Assembly: GCA_012270805.1 (NCBI GenBank)
Contig: JAAXHR010000078.1
Span: forward strand, 1 to 6,852
From: Dehalococcoidia bacterium
GTDB taxonomy: Bacteria > Chloroflexota > Dehalococcoidia > Lucifugimonadales > Lucifugimonadaceae
Direction: 5' to 3'
Length of the DNA: 6,852 nucleotides
Shown: piece after piece, positions 1-6,220 of the stretch
Layout of the letters: every line of letters starts with the position of its first letter
Position numbering within the stretch: position 1 is the first letter of the stretch
Position numbers and translations under genes: made by a program
The notes under the pieces: generated by a model
What the model was told of the DNA's origin: nothing
Database searches by the model: none
What the model saw: the letters and a program-made list of their open reading frames with translations, nothing else

Positions 1-794
1 AACTTGTTCAAGCCTCGCAAGCTGTCGATGTTGTCCTGCGGCCTCGTCACCGGCCAGTCCGACGCGAACAAGATATATTGCGTCGACCCCCACTCGTGGA
101 ACTTCAGCATCGCCTCCCAGAACGAGTAAGGGCGATAGAACTGCGCTGACACGTCGCACCACACGTTCGGATGCTTCCGCACCACCGATATGCAGTCCAC
201 CTGCCAAGGATGCGCCAAGTGAGCCAGCACCATCTTCAGATTCGGGAACGCCATCGCCACCTTTTCGGTCGTAAGGGGATGCGCATACGTCAGCGGAGCC
301 TCCGTCATTGGTGATGTCCCCTGATGGAAGATGATTGGAATCCCGTCGCTCTCCAACCGTGCGAACATCCTGAACGCTTCCGGTGACAGAGGATCGAAAT
401 CTTGGTAGTTTGGACCCAGCTTGATCCCTTTGCAACCCAAGTCGCCGACACACCGGTCGTACTCGTCCTCCCAATTAGGGTCCAGCGGGTGCAACGACAT
501 GAACGGTATAGTCTTATCCGGATTCGCCTTCGCCGTCAACGACGCAATGTCGTTGTGGTTCAACTCATCGTCCCATCCGGCTTGCCTCGTCACAAGTTCT
601 TCAGGTTTCCAAGGTCGAGGGGCGATGCCGAAGATGAAGGTCTTGTCGACCGGCGACATGTCGTTGTAGTAGTCGTCGATGCTGTTCGTCAGTTGCACGG
701 TCTGTCCAGACCGCATCGTCGTCTCGGTCAGCATCTCGTCTTCGGGGACGGTGTCTGGATGGCTTGGTAAATGTGTATGGACATCGACTATCAT
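1..794 (-). CDS. Amidohydrolase-2 family metal-dependent hydrolase (C-terminus cut by window edge)
   Basis: This is a reverse-strand reading frame of 264 codons, open to the window edge, which I translated by hand. The family (amidohydrolase-related, PF04909) comprises TIM-barrel hydrolases or decarboxylases that bind a metal at the C-terminal end of the barrel. Visible signatures are DVHTH at residues 4-8 (metal-binding H6 and H8), IIFHQG with H157, LAHLAHPW with H192 and H195, and FASDWP with the expected catalytic/metal-ligand Asp D246. Family members are usually around 280-300 residues, so probably only the last few dozen are missing. The ATG at 794 is chosen because the DxHxH motif immediately follows it, as is normal, and because GGGAG/AAGGA lies just upstream (about 796-806). 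It is divergent from the PaREP1-like gene. All expected active-site residues in the visible part are intact. Substrate unknown; related proteins act on lactones and aromatic or dicarboxylic acids. Confidence 0.88.
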   Translation of the reverse strand, partial: MIVDVHTHLPSHPDTVPEDEMLTETTMRSGQTVQLTNSIDDYYNDMSPVDKTFIFGIAPRPWKPEELVTRQAGWDDELNHNDIASLTAKANPDKTIPFMSLHPLDPNWEDEYDRCVGDLGCKGIKLGPNYQDFDPLSPEAFRMFARLESDGIPIIFHQGTSPMTEAPLTYAHPLTTEKVAMAFPNLKMVLAHLAHPWQVDCISVVRKHPNVWCDVSAQFYRPYSFWEAMLKFHEWGSTQYILFASDWPVTRPQDNIDSLRGLNK

Positions 795-805
795 GTTCCT
801 TCTCC

Positions 806-832
806 CGTCATTCCCGCACACGCGGAAATCCA
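806..832. repeat. Degenerate REP-like palindromic element
   Basis: The stretch begins CGTCATTCCCGC, continues ACAC and ends GCGGAAATCCA. The arms TTCC(C)GC and GCGGAA are complementary with one bulged C. It resembles the widespread dispersed palindrome of the type GTCATTCCCGCG...CGCGGGAAT, found in many bacterial genomes, here with one arm decayed. It fills much of the 62-bp spacer between the divergent genes and abuts the amidohydrolase ribosome-binding site. Only one copy is visible in this window, so its dispersed nature is inferred from recognition of the motif. Confidence 0.45.
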
Positions 833-856
833 CTAACGATAGAATCATCAATCAAG

Positions 857-1210
857 ATGTTAGCAACAGAACACATCGAAACGGCGCGTCAATTTCTCGC
901 CGATGCCGACCGCGAATACGAAGCCGGCGACATGCTCCAAGCCTCCGAGAAGCTATGGGGAGCCGCCACGCACGTCGTCATCGCCGAAATGCAACGTCGC
1001 GGCATGAAGGCCAGTGGACATCCAGAGATGATCCTTGCCGTAAGACATTTCGCCGATGACTATGGCGACCCGACGCTGAATGGGTTGTTTTCCGCGGCCG
1101 GGGCATTACACGCCAACTTCTATCACGGTTTCATGGAAGAGTACCGATTTGAAAACGAGCGCGAACTGACTCGCGAATTCGTGCAACGAATGCTTGCGCA
1201 TACCGAGTAA
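857..1210 (+). CDS. PaREP1-like (HEPN-fold) small helical protein
   Basis: A 117-residue, probably all-helical cytoplasmic protein. The features recall the archaeal PaREP1/PaREP8 family and its bacterial relatives: an N-terminal helix with a YEAGDMLQASEKLWGAATH block (residues 21-39), an acidic middle part, and LHANFYHG at 84-91. PaREP1 belongs, to my knowledge, to the HEPN-like superfamily. A possible HEPN RNase-type RX6H motif is present as R48...H55. The function of the family is unknown. The frame extends upstream to a TTG at 764, but that extension lies over the divergent amidohydrolase and its RBS and has an unlikely composition, so the ATG at 857 is preferred although no clear Shine-Dalgarno precedes it. 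rmuC starts 47 bp downstream on the same strand, so the two may be co-transcribed. No nucleotidyltransferase (MNT) partner gene is adjacent, so a classic HEPN/MNT toxin-antitoxin pair is not supported. Confidence 0.75.
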   Translation: MLATEHIETARQFLADADREYEAGDMLQASEKLWGAATHVVIAEMQRRGMKASGHPEMILAVRHFADDYGDPTLNGLFSAAGALHANFYHGFMEEYRFENERELTREFVQRMLAHTE

Positions 1211-1257
1211 CACTACCCTGGGAAACGGGCGCCCTCTAAGAAAGGCATCCCCAGAAC

Positions 1258-2673
1258 ATGGACGCGGGCATCACCATCTCGGCGGCAATCATCGCCGCAT
1301 CAATCGTCGGAACATTCATCTTGGCAGGGTTCCTCATCTATGGCCGTCGTAGTGGTGCCGAAACCACTGAAGACCCGGACCAAGTCATCCGCCTTGCCGA
1401 GGCAAAAGCCAGGACTGAAGCCGAACTCGCGTCGAATCGCGCCGATCTCGATGCCGCCGCCCACCAACTGAACGACGCTCGCCAGTTCGAGATCCAAAAT
1501 GCCAAACTCGAAACCGACCTTGAGAACGAAAAAGCACTCCACAAACGTTTAGCTGGTGAACTTAATTCGACTCAATCGCGCCGCGATGAGCTTCAATCCC
1601 AAGTTCAAGACCTGGCCGCCAAGGTCTCCAATCTGAAAACTAAGCTCGAAAACGCAGAAGAACGACTAGTAGAACGCGGCGAGTTAGAAAAACTCTTCGG
1701 AGACCGCTTCAAAACGATGTCGTCCGAAACCCTCGCCAACCAGCAGAAACAGTTCATCGAAAGAACCCGTGAGACGCTCAAACCCCTCTCCGACAAAGTC
1801 GAAAAACTAGATCGCGAGTGGGTCAACACCTCTGGGGCTTTCAAGCAGCAGGTCGAATCCCTAGCTAACGAGACCCGTACTCTATCGACCGCCCTTACTA
1901 GACCACAAGCCCGCGGACAATGGGGTGAAATGCAAGTCGAACGGGCCCTTGCACTCTCCGGACTCGACAAAGGCATCCACTACGAAACCCAAACATCTGA
2001 CAACCAAGGCGGACGTACCGACTTCATCGTCCACATGCCACACCGACGAGACATCATCCTCGACTCCAAAGTCTCCCTCGTCGCCCTCATCGAAGCGCAA
2101 GACACCACCGATGAAAATCAGCGTGTTCAACATCTGAATCGCCACGCCCGACACATGCAGGATCACGCCGATACTCTAGCCGGCAAAGAGTACTGGAGCC
2201 AACTTCCCGATTCCGCCGACTTCGTCGTAATGGTAGTCCCGGAATTCGCATTACCGCCGGCCGTCGAACGCCGACCCAACCTAATCGACCGCGCACTCCA
2301 AAACAACGTCGTCATCTGTACACACTCAACCCTCGTCGCGCTGCTTAAAACCGTCGCTATGGGTTGGCAGGAACGCAAAATCGCAGAAGAAGCTAACGAA
2401 ATCGGGCTCCTCGGTCGCGAACTCCACGACCGTCTCGAAGTCTTTGCAACTCACTACGCCGACATAGGAACCGCACTTGACAGAGCGGTCAGCCGCTACA
2501 ACCGAGGCGTCGGCTCCCTAGAATCCCGCGTCCTAACCCAAGCCCGGCGCTTCCCAGAACTCGGTGTCCAAACCACCAAAGAAATCCCCGAAACCCAGCC
2601 TGTTGAAACCACCACCCGAGCCATGCGCTCAATCCCCACGACCGCCTCAGAGGACAACCGTTCCTCTTCCTAG
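1258..2673 (+). CDS. rmuC: DNA recombination protein RmuC
   Basis: A 471-residue RmuC homologue, a predicted membrane-anchored nuclease that in E. coli limits recombination at short inverted repeats. Residues about 5-29 form one hydrophobic helix followed by RR, giving an N-terminal anchor. Residues about 44-145 are a long charged coiled coil. The RmuC core follows, with QWGE (W222-G223-E224), RTDF (D255) and LDSK (D269-S270-K271). The last two fit the D...(D/E)xK pattern of the PD-(D/E)xK nuclease fold, and E224 may be the upstream acidic residue. The helical C-terminal part includes MGWQERKIAEEA near residue 370. The last 40 or so residues are Pro/Thr/Ser-rich and probably disordered. Length and domain order are typical and no key residue is missing. 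The ATG at 1258 is supported by the immediately following membrane helix and by AAGAAAGG at 1238-1245, a slightly long spacing. The gene ends convergently with the dehydrogenase, 81 bp away. Confidence 0.95.
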   Translation: MDAGITISAAIIAASIVGTFILAGFLIYGRRSGAETTEDPDQVIRLAEAKARTEAELASNRADLDAAAHQLNDARQFEIQNAKLETDLENEKALHKRLAGELNSTQSRRDELQSQVQDLAAKVSNLKTKLENAEERLVERGELEKLFGDRFKTMSSETLANQQKQFIERTRETLKPLSDKVEKLDREWVNTSGAFKQQVESLANETRTLSTALTRPQARGQWGEMQVERALALSGLDKGIHYETQTSDNQGGRTDFIVHMPHRRDIILDSKVSLVALIEAQDTTDENQRVQHLNRHARHMQDHADTLAGKEYWSQLPDSADFVVMVVPEFALPPAVERRPNLIDRALQNNVVICTHSTLVALLKTVAMGWQERKIAEEANEIGLLGRELHDRLEVFATHYADIGTALDRAVSRYNRGVGSLESRVLTQARRFPELGVQTTKEIPETQPVETTTRAMRSIPTTASEDNRSSS

Positions 2674-2754
2674 ACGGAAGATTGAAACAGCCTCCGGCGC
2701 ACTTCGCCGAGTGCCACGTCAACCGCTTAAACGGGCCCGATCCCTTGCAAGCGA

Positions 2755-3723
2755 CTAATACCAACGCTCTTTGTCAACTATGTTCATCAATTCCTCGCCC
2801 CGAGCAAATCGCTGAGCGTTCTCCAAAATGATTTGGAACCGCCGCTCTGGGATATCGCCCGCGTCCTTGACCGCCACATGCGGCGTCATCAAAACGTTGG
2901 GCAACCGCCACAACTTGTGCTCTGGCGGCAACGGCTCGATCTCATAAACATCCAACCCACACCCAGCGATCTCGCCCGACTCGATCGCGTCCGCCAAATC
3001 ATCGATCTTGCAGACCATTCCCCTGCCGACATTGATGAAATACGCTGAAGACTTCATCAATTTGAACCGATCTGCGTTGAACATGCCCTCAGTCTCTGGT
3101 GTGTGCGGCACCGTCGAAATCACGAAATCCACTTCTGGCAACAACTGATCAATCTCCTCAGGCGGATGGATCTCAGCACCCCAGACCTCCCGCTCGACCC
3201 GCGGCTCCAACCCGATGACCCGCATCCCAAACGCACCGCATAACCGAGCCGCCTCCGCACCTATCCCACCAACACCGTTGATCAACGCCGTCGCGTCGCC
3301 CAAACTCACATACTCCGACTTCCGAGCATCCTTGTCCCATCTAACTCCTTTCTGCGCGTCCACATACCAAGGCAAACCCCTCGAAAGCGCCAGCACGAAC
3401 ATCATGATGTGATGACTGATGTGATCGAAATAGATGCCCCTTGGGTTAGAAATCACGCACGGATGCTTGATCAGTTCAGCATAGTAATACCCGAAGAACG
3501 GTCCGGCATCTGGATTCTGCAACCACCTCAACTTGCGCGCGGTCGGAAGCACCTCAGGCGAAACCCACCCAAATGCCGCGTCCGCATCCACGATCTCCAT
3601 CGCCGCCTCCGCATCATCCTCTGGCGACACCACATCATACTCCGGCATTGAATCGGCGAGGCGGTGCGCGAACCACCGCGTCAACTCATCCTGTGGAGGC
3701 ATGAAAACGAATTTGGTTGGCAT
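2755..3723 (-). CDS. D-isomer-specific 2-hydroxyacid dehydrogenase (NAD-binding)
   Basis: A 322-residue cytosolic oxidoreductase of the D-2-hydroxyacid dehydrogenase family, which interconverts 2-oxo acids and D-2-hydroxy acids with NAD(P)H. The Rossmann glycine motif is at residues 150-155 (GVGGIG). The catalytic triad is complete: R234 in NVGRG, E263 in DVYEIEPLP, and H282 in TPHVA. The substrate-binding lobe is split in the usual way, with N-terminal residues 1-95 and the C-terminal tail after 285. Where many NAD-dependent members have an Asp after the second Rossmann strand, the sequence reads GLEPR (171-175), so E173 may take that role; cofactor choice is uncertain. Length is normal for the family. 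Substrate cannot be assigned from sequence; the family includes glyoxylate/hydroxypyruvate reductases, phosphoglycerate dehydrogenases and others, and the short length argues against SerA. No strong Shine-Dalgarno precedes the ATG at 3723. About 66 bp separate it from the decayed repeat region upstream. Confidence 0.92.
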   Translation of the reverse strand: MPTKFVFMPPQDELTRWFAHRLADSMPEYDVVSPEDDAEAAMEIVDADAAFGWVSPEVLPTARKLRWLQNPDAGPFFGYYYAELIKHPCVISNPRGIYFDHISHHIMMFVLALSRGLPWYVDAQKGVRWDKDARKSEYVSLGDATALINGVGGIGAEAARLCGAFGMRVIGLEPRVEREVWGAEIHPPEEIDQLLPEVDFVISTVPHTPETEGMFNADRFKLMKSSAYFINVGRGMVCKIDDLADAIESGEIAGCGLDVYEIEPLPPEHKLWRLPNVLMTPHVAVKDAGDIPERRFQIILENAQRFARGEELMNIVDKERWY

Positions 3724-3924
3724 CGATGTTTACCGACCGGCTGTCATCTGAGACTATGCTTAAGTGCAGGCAAAAGCTGCAATTTGAACCTAACTCTTTG
3801 TTTTCGGCGGTGGCGGTGCTGGAGGGCGAGGTTTCGAAACGTTCGCGGGTTTTGGTGTTCTTGATTTAATCAAAACAGGGCTGTGATCGACCGTTGTTAT
3901 GAGCTCTTGGTTTTTATCCAATTC

Positions 3925-4200
3925 TCACCTCGATTTTGGTGGTGGCAGCGGAAGCACTGGTTTAGTCGTTCCTTTAGGCGGACATCTCGGCACTTCGGTT
4001 ATGTCTTGTGGCCCCAAAGTCTCAGATGCTCGTACCGAAGAATTCTTCGATTTCTGAGGCACGAATTATGCATTCGATGCAACTCGGATCAATACTCTTC
4101 ATATCATCCATCAATCATTCCGGTTCAGCGTCCCGAAAGTGCTCGCTTTACATCCTACAGGCTACTCCATCGACCGAGGTTCAACGGGTTGGCAATTGAC
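3925..4200 (-). pseudogene. Decayed partial second copy of the DUF6338-like gene, C-terminal part plus tail
   Basis: Between tails B and C the minus strand retains a recognisable but frameshifted remnant of the intact gene at 4417-4989. Reading 4104-4022 gives a frame with IDPSCIE and EIEEFFGT, which align with EPTCVES and EVEMVEFMGT near the end of the intact protein, and it stops with TGA at 4022-4024, at nearly the same position as the TAG of the intact gene. Further upstream, in another frame, SME-stop-P matches the intact PEEWP, with TGG changed to TAG, and nucleotides around GCGAGC-ACTTTCGGG match GCGAACGGACATTTTCGT (ANGHFR). The 5' half (membrane helices) is absent. The fragment is therefore truncated, frameshifted and carries internal stops. 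Its upstream limit is uncertain and may reach about 4252. A normal product is not expected. Confidence 0.6.
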
Positions 4201-4252
4201 CCCTTAAACAGACTTCATTAACGCCGTTATTCCTCACTTATTCCAGCATTAC

Positions 4253-4318
4253 TTACTTCGACGTACTCGGTGGAGCAGGGAGAGGTTTAGGTTTAGTTAC
4301 GCCGGAAGGTTTTGAGCG
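4253..4318 (-). pseudogene. Orphan Pro-rich tail fragment (segment B), no start codon
   Basis: A minus-strand open stretch that begins only after a TAA within segment A in a different frame and has no usable ATG, GTG or TTG before its Pro/Lys-rich part (RSKPSGVTKPKPLPAPPSTSK spans the 21 residues before the TAA at 4253-4255, split here as RSKPSGVTKP and KPLPAPPSTSK). It is homologous to segments A, C and D. It could only be translated by a -1 shift from segment A, for which a run of six A (complement of 4360-4365) is a conceivable but weak site. A relic of duplication is more likely. Confidence 0.45.
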
Positions 4319-4320
4319 CG

Positions 4321-4404
4321 CTAGTTGTCTTTCGGTGGTGGTGGTGGTGGTGGTGGTGGTTTTTTAGCACCCCTCGGTGGTTTCGTCGGAGTTTTGATCC
4401 ACAC
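4321..4404 (-). CDS. Possible 27-residue polyproline micro-ORF, coupled to the membrane-protein gene
   Basis: Directly after the stop of the DUF6338-like gene lies AGGAGG (4413-4418, overlapping the TAG), then eight bases, then GTG at 4402-4404. The frame runs 27 codons to TAG at 4321-4323. The predicted peptide begins MWIKTPTKPPRGAKK, continues with nine prolines (residues 16-24) and ends KDN. It is basic, very Pro-rich and without a hydrophobic stretch. The spacing and the perfect Shine-Dalgarno match would suit coupled re-initiation. The GTG and its surroundings (ACCGRAGTG) recur in the decayed copy (GTG at 3991-3993), though there without a Shine-Dalgarno. The ORF is also in frame with the upstream gene, so readthrough of TAG would instead give a 31-residue Pro-rich C-terminal extension. 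Alternatively it is only the relic of a longer ancestral C-terminus. Expression is not shown. Confidence 0.35.
   Translation of the reverse strand: MWIKTPTKPPRGAKKPPPPPPPPPKDN
4334..4360. repeat. (GGT)9 trinucleotide microsatellite
   Basis: Nine perfect GGT units on the plus strand, followed by a T6 run (4360-4365, sharing the last T). On the minus strand this is A6 followed by CCA/CCG proline codons and encodes the nine-proline run of the micro-ORF. Changes in unit number would alter peptide length without changing frame, whereas a change in the A6 run would shift the frame into segment B. Confidence 0.95.
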
Positions 4405-4412
4405 TCCGGTAC

Positions 4413-4418
4413 CCTCCT
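4413..4418 (-). promoter_or_regulatory. Consensus Shine-Dalgarno (AGGAGG) overlapping a stop codon
   Basis: AGGAGG on the minus strand starts within the TAG stop of the DUF6338-like gene and lies eight bases before a GTG. No other gene here except the Ldh-type dehydrogenase has as clear a ribosome-binding site, which is the main argument that the following micro-ORF could be translated. Confidence 0.5.
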
Positions 4419-4989
4419 AATCATCTTTACCAGTACCCATAAACTCTACCATTTCGACTTCTCGTACCGGGATTAGCATCTCTTTAGCAACATCTTGGCT
4501 TTCAACACAAGTTGGTTCTGATCGCAACCACTCAACATCAACCATACGAAAATGTCCGTTCGCGGGATCGCTAGGCCATTCTTCGGGCCATCCGTACAAC
4601 CTGCGGTTTCCCGTCAGATGCAACACAACGTACCCCTGATTGTAAGTGAACGCTGAGTACCACTCCGACGAATGCGATGTTTCACCTGTTAACTTGATGC
4701 GTCGCAACCACCGATGGGGTAGATCGTAATTGGACATCCATGCCGCCACTACGCCTATGATGAGGGCGATGCCCACTACTAAAAGCAACTCGAAAGGCTT
4801 CGCCCAGTCATCAACTTGCGCCGCCAAACCGATGCCCTGCACGACCATGGTGAACATCAGTGCCTGTACGACAATCATGAAGTCCCGTGGCCTCGAATGT
4901 GACGTGAACGTGTAGAAAGTCGCCGCTGATACGAAACCCGGCAATAGGAATACCAAGGCCGCAACGAGCTCGCTTGACACCCAGGTCAT
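4417..4989 (-). CDS. DUF6338-like three-helix membrane protein, function unknown
   Basis: A 190-residue protein with three predicted membrane helices in its first half (about residues 8-28, 38-58 and 66-86) and a soluble C-terminal domain. The layout resembles DUF6338 proteins: LLPGF in the first helix, a linker with LPHRWLRRIKLTGETS, then a small beta-rich domain containing SEWYSAF, VVLHLTGNRRLYGWPEEWPSDP, and a closing REVEMVEF strand. I recognise the family by pattern only, so DUF6338 is a likely but not certain label; no enzymatic residues are evident. The ATG at 4989 has no clear Shine-Dalgarno; a TTATG-type inverted repeat (GTTAT, 6-nt loop, ATAAC at 5023-5038) lies 34-49 bp upstream. 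The gene is followed by a Pro-rich micro-ORF and by a decayed partial copy of itself, so it was duplicated in tandem at least once. The 136 bp to the upstream dehydrogenase leave co-transcription open. Confidence 0.75.
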   Translation of the reverse strand: MTWVSSELVAALVFLLPGFVSAATFYTFTSHSRPRDFMIVVQALMFTMVVQGIGLAAQVDDWAKPFELLLVVGIALIIGVVAAWMSNYDLPHRWLRRIKLTGETSHSSEWYSAFTYNQGYVVLHLTGNRRLYGWPEEWPSDPANGHFRMVDVEWLRSEPTCVESQDVAKEMLIPVREVEMVEFMGTGKDD

Positions 4990-5125
4990 GAAAAGTTTGC
5001 ACAGACATATGAAATGCCCGCTGTTATGTAGCGATAACGACCGTTTTCAGTTTCCGGGAAGAGACTGGGGAGTAAGCTTCTCACAAGACTACTCAGACAA
5101 CGAGGTTGGATGTAGAGCCGACTCC

Positions 5126-6220
5126 CTACCTCAAATCGCACTCGACACCAACCTCGGCGCAGTGCCCCTCGAACCACTCGATCACCTCGGTGTGATACGG
5201 AATCCCATCCTTCGACCGCTTCTCGATCTCCTCAGCTTCCAACAATCCCGGATACACGACACGCTCATGACCCTTCCCAGGAGGATGCTCGGCCACCGCC
5301 TTCAACAACTCGTCCATATCGTCGAGGAACTTCTCCTTGTCGGTAAAGGCCTCGATGTCATAAGCCACGAAGAAGTGCCCGCCCTGATGCGGGTTCAACG
5401 GACCCGGGCCAAGTCCCGTTAACTCGTTGCACATGATCTCGTTCATCAAACCGAGTCCGAAACCCTTGTGCGAACCGTTCTCTCGTGTCCCGCCAATCGG
5501 CAACATCCCATACTTGCCCCGGGATTCCGGACCCGGAGCCGGCGTCTCCTCAAGTTGTGGCTCGTAATTATCGTCAGTTATCCAACCTGGCAGCACCGTC
5601 GCACCCGTCCGACGCAAAAGCCAAATCTTGTTTGCCGCCACCTGAGTAGTTGCGATGTCCAGCATGTATGGAGGCATCGTCCGCGCCGGAGCGCCATAAG
5701 CCAACGGGTTGGTACCCAAGAACGGACGCGAACCCCAAGTCGGGATCGTGATGCCCGCACCGCCAGCCGTCATCGTGTGACCGATCATTCCGGCTTCGAT
5801 GGCTTGGTAGACGTAGTGACTGCAACCCGCCAAATGGCCTGTGTTGTACACCGTCACCACGCCAACGCCGTGCTGTTGCGCCTTCTCGATCGCCATTTCC
5901 ATCGCCGTCGGACCGACGTGCACTCCGAGTGCGTGTTTCGCATCGATATTCGCGGTCGTACTGGTTTCGCGCACGACTTCCCACTCAGTCACAGGATTCA
6001 AATCGCCCGCGGCGTAGGACCGCACATAACCCCGGAGACCGTTCGAAACGCCGTGAGACTCGTTGCCTCTGAGGTCATTTCCGAGCAGAACATCAGTTGA
6101 ATCCTGTGCCGCATCGTCATCTAACCCGATCTTCAAGAAGATGTCCTTGGTAATACGATGCATCTTCTCCGGCATCACATACACCCGGTCAGCTTCGGGG
6201 ACCTTGAATCGCTCTAGCAT
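5126..6220 (-). CDS. Ldh family oxidoreductase (malate/L-lactate/ureidoglycolate dehydrogenase-like)
   Basis: A 364-residue cytosolic NAD(P)-dependent oxidoreductase of the Ldh_2 family (malate/L-lactate, ureidoglycolate, 2,3-diketo-L-gulonate and delta-1-piperideine-2-carboxylate reductases), which has its own fold rather than a classical Rossmann domain. Visible signatures are NDLRGNESHGV (R51 and H56) near the N-terminus, VYNTGHLAGCSHY with H129, a Gly-rich TAGGAGITIP stretch, FLGTNPLAYGAPA at 168-180, and GSHKGFGLGL with H251-K252 before the C-terminal helices. Length is slightly above the common 330-350. The region 205-248 between the nucleotide-binding block and HKGFGLGL departs from the usual pattern (GWITDDNYEPQ), so substrate specificity cannot be read off. 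The ATG at 6220 is supported by AGAGGA at 6229-6234, eight bases upstream. The gene diverges from the HpcH/HpaI aldolase across 194 bp, and both may respond to the same hydroxy- or oxo-acid signal. Confidence 0.92.
   Translation of the reverse strand: MLERFKVPEADRVYVMPEKMHRITKDIFLKIGLDDDAAQDSTDVLLGNDLRGNESHGVSNGLRGYVRSYAAGDLNPVTEWEVVRETSTTANIDAKHALGVHVGPTAMEMAIEKAQQHGVGVVTVYNTGHLAGCSHYVYQAIEAGMIGHTMTAGGAGITIPTWGSRPFLGTNPLAYGAPARTMPPYMLDIATTQVAANKIWLLRRTGATVLPGWITDDNYEPQLEETPAPGPESRGKYGMLPIGGTRENGSHKGFGLGLMNEIMCNELTGLGPGPLNPHQGGHFFVAYDIEAFTDKEKFLDDMDELLKAVAEHPPGKGHERVVYPGLLEAEEIEKRSKDGIPYHTEVIEWFEGHCAEVGVECDLR

Larger units (their letters stand above)
3790..4416 (-). repeat. Array of four homologous Pro/Lys-rich tail segments downstream of the DUF6338-like gene
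   Basis: This stretch of more than 600 bp lacks any conventional gene but is structured when read on the minus strand. Four segments encode related Pro/Lys-rich peptides, each ending at a stop shortly after a run of prolines. A (4416-4321) contains KPPRGAKKPPP and ends PPPKDN-stop. B (4318-4253) contains KPSGVTKPKPLPAPP. C (4023-3925) contains CPPKGTTKPVLPLPPPK. D (3882-3790) contains KPANVSKPRPPAPPPPK. The shared pattern is roughly P-x-(G/A)-x-x-K-P-x(3)-P-x-PPP-x-K-stop. A and C line up beyond the prolines: ACCGGAGTG in A matches ACCGAAGTG in C, and PTKPPRGAKKP matches PRCPPKGTTKP. A and D share V(W/L)IK. The four lie in more than one frame, so they are not one interrupted gene. Tandem duplication of the 3' end of the upstream gene followed by decay is the simplest reading. 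Confidence 0.6.

Noticed and set aside
402..770. Plus-strand ORFs opposite the amidohydrolase (402-770, 421-669, 679-1059)
   Set aside because: They are shadows of the amidohydrolase and the PaREP1-like gene; the minus-strand frame carries the complete set of family motifs.
857..2673. PaREP1-like gene plus rmuC as a toxin-antitoxin or defence pair
   Set aside because: RmuC is a widespread housekeeping-type protein, there is no MNT or antitoxin-like partner, and a 47-bp gap alone does not support a dedicated module.
2664..2710. Two weak hairpins after rmuC (TCTTCC-TAGAC-GGAAGA at 2665-2681 and CGGCG-CACTT-CGCCG at 2695-2709) as a terminator
   Set aside because: Stems of five to six pairs and no following T-run on either strand; not enough to call a terminator.
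3883..4221. A 112-codon plus-strand ORF (and a shorter one at 4008-4199) in the gene-poor stretch
   Set aside because: Its product is extremely rich in Arg, Trp, Phe, Ser and His, it resembles no family, and it is antisense to the decayed DUF6338-like copy and Pro-rich tails, which explain the same bases better.
4321..4365. Programmed -1 frameshift site at the A6 run joining segment A to segment B
   Set aside because: The zero frame reads GCT AAA AAA, which is not a true X XXY YYZ heptamer, no stimulatory structure is evident, and the second copy lacks the A6 run.
3790..4416. CRISPR array or tRNA/attachment site in the repeat-rich intergenic region
   Set aside because: No regularly spaced identical repeats, no cloverleaf and no integrase; the repetition is at protein level and diverged.
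5468..6100. A 210-codon plus-strand ORF inside the Ldh-type gene
   Set aside because: Arg/His/Ser-rich shadow frame; the minus-strand frame has the conserved Ldh_2 motifs throughout.
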